A stretch of DNA of 40,072 nt from Paenibacillaceae bacterium (GTDB taxonomy: Bacteria > Bacillota > Bacilli > Paenibacillales > NBRC-103111). The translations under genes were made by a program, and so were the position numbers. The stretch lies in NCBI GenBank assembly GCA_029256065.1, contig JAQSYT010000005.1:1-40072 (forward strand), read 5' to 3'. The notes under the pieces were generated by a model. That model was given only the letters and a program-made list of their open reading frames with translations, ran no database searches and was not told where the DNA came from. Shown piece by piece: positions 39,391 through 40,072 of the stretch. Position 1 is the first letter of the stretch. Each line of letters begins with the position of its first letter.

Positions 39391-40072
39391 ATGAGTGAGG
39401 AACGAAAAGCCGCTCCGGAGCAGGATTGGTCTGCCTATCGCGGCGTCATGATCGTGATTGAGCACCGGCGGGGGGAGGCTAAAAAGGTCTCCTGGCAGCT
39501 CCTTGGCGAAGGCCGGAAGCTGGCCGACAAGCTGGAAACCTCTTTATTGGCGCTGATCATCGGTCACGATGTGGAGCACCTGGCGGCGGAATCCTTCCAA
39601 TATGGAGCCGACCGGGTATACCTGTGCCAGGCGCCGGAGCTGCTGGATTACCGAACCCGTCCGTACAGCCGGGTTTGTTTGTCCGCGATCCACGAGATCA
39701 AGCCGGAGATCGTGCTGTACGGCGCCACCGCTACCGGCCGTGATCTGGCGGGAGCCATCGCCACCCATCTGCCTACAGGGCTGACGGCAGATTGCACGGA
39801 GCTGGATGTGGAGGCTCATCCATCCCGGCTTTTGATGGCCAGCCGTCCGGCATTTTCCGAGAAGATGATGGCTACCATCCTCTGCAAGCAGTACCGGCCG
39901 CAAATGGCTACTGCCCGGGCAGGGGTTTTCCAGGCCTTGGCGCCAGACCCGGCGCGTACCGGTCAGGTGGTGCATCTGGAGGTGCAGGAAGACTATTCTG
40001 ACACAGCCGCCCAGGTTATTGCTTTCCTGGAGGAGAAAAGCAGCGTCAATCTGGAGGAAGCGGACATTATTG
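39391..40072 (+). CDS. etfA: Electron transfer flavoprotein alpha subunit (EtfA/FixB-like), 3' end outside window
   Basis: The frame is open from ATG 39391 to the window end, giving 227 codons of the N-terminal domain. It shows MIVIEHRRGEAKKVSWQLLGEGRKLADKL, ALIIGHDVEHLAAESFQYGADRVYL, and EIVLYGATATGRDLAGAIATHLPTGLTADCTELDVE (EtfA/FixB signature). The C-terminal FAD-binding domain is not in the window. The SD GAGGAGG is 8 bases upstream. It lies 77 bases after etfB. Type (canonical or bifurcating FixAB) depends on genes further on, such as fixC/fixX or an acyl-CoA dehydrogenase. Confidence 0.93.
   Translation, partial: MSEERKAAPEQDWSAYRGVMIVIEHRRGEAKKVSWQLLGEGRKLADKLETSLLALIIGHDVEHLAAESFQYGADRVYLCQAPELLDYRTRPYSRVCLSAIHEIKPEIVLYGATATGRDLAGAIATHLPTGLTADCTELDVEAHPSRLLMASRPAFSEKMMATILCKQYRPQMATARAGVFQALAPDPARTGQVVHLEVQEDYSDTAAQVIAFLEEKSSVNLEEADII

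Overview
The window looks like a chromosome segment of an endospore-forming Gram-positive of the Paenibacillaceae (Paenibacillus-like). The reasons are a GerAB-type germination permease, an SLH-domain envelope protein, a Bacillus-type OpuA glycine betaine transporter with the B. subtilis OpuAC domain order, Bacillus-style SD sequences (AAGGAGG), frequent TTG/GTG starts, roughly 53-56% GC in most genes, and short intergenic palindromic repeats. This is inference from gene content; no rRNA or tRNA lies in the window.

Layout. 1-7.0 kb: AT-rich end of an unknown gene and a 2226-residue secreted PKD-repeat protein whose GC content rises stepwise along the gene. 7.1-7.45 kb: a repeat array. 7.45-11.9 kb (minus strand): a denitrification locus with copper nitrite reductase NirK, a cysteine-free Crp/Fnr regulator, a DUF59 protein, a haem-copper-oxidase-like or NnrS-like membrane protein and two DUF2249 proteins. 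It has two Fnr/Crp palindromes, each at exactly the same distance from a -10 box. 12-14 kb: a superoxide dismutase with a long N-terminal extension and an IclR regulator. 14.5-18.3 kb: opuAA-AB-AC with a divergent GbsR/OpcR-type repressor. 18.4-20.7 kb: a Fur box over a promoter, an AraC-family remnant, an orphan NifH-like ATPase and an orphan gerAB. 20.8-22.3 kb: an SLH/PrcB-like protein and a VOC protein.

22.3-25.0 kb (minus strand): a tight operon for a ThiS/MoaD-like sulfur carrier ending GGGAA, a MoeB/ThiF-like adenylyltransferase, a JAMM metalloprotease, a siroheme/ferredoxin sulfite reductase and a TusA-like protein. This set matches the protein-thiocarboxylate (HcyS/HcyF/HcyD/Sir) homocysteine pathway described in Wolinella succinogenes, and it is the most interesting system here. 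A 163-bp MITE-like element lies in front of it.

25.3-31.5 kb (minus strand): a LacI-controlled sugar ABC transporter plus cytosolic sulfatase locus, with two identical 16-bp operators. 31.7-34.4 kb: aconitase, whose promoter and operator closely match those of the IclR gene 21 kb away. 34.6-38 kb (plus strand): a cytoplasmic amidase-domain protein, a degenerate D-Ala-D-Ala-ligase-like protein, a small unknown protein and UV damage endonuclease UvsE. 38.4 kb to the end: etfB and a truncated etfA behind a cre-like site.
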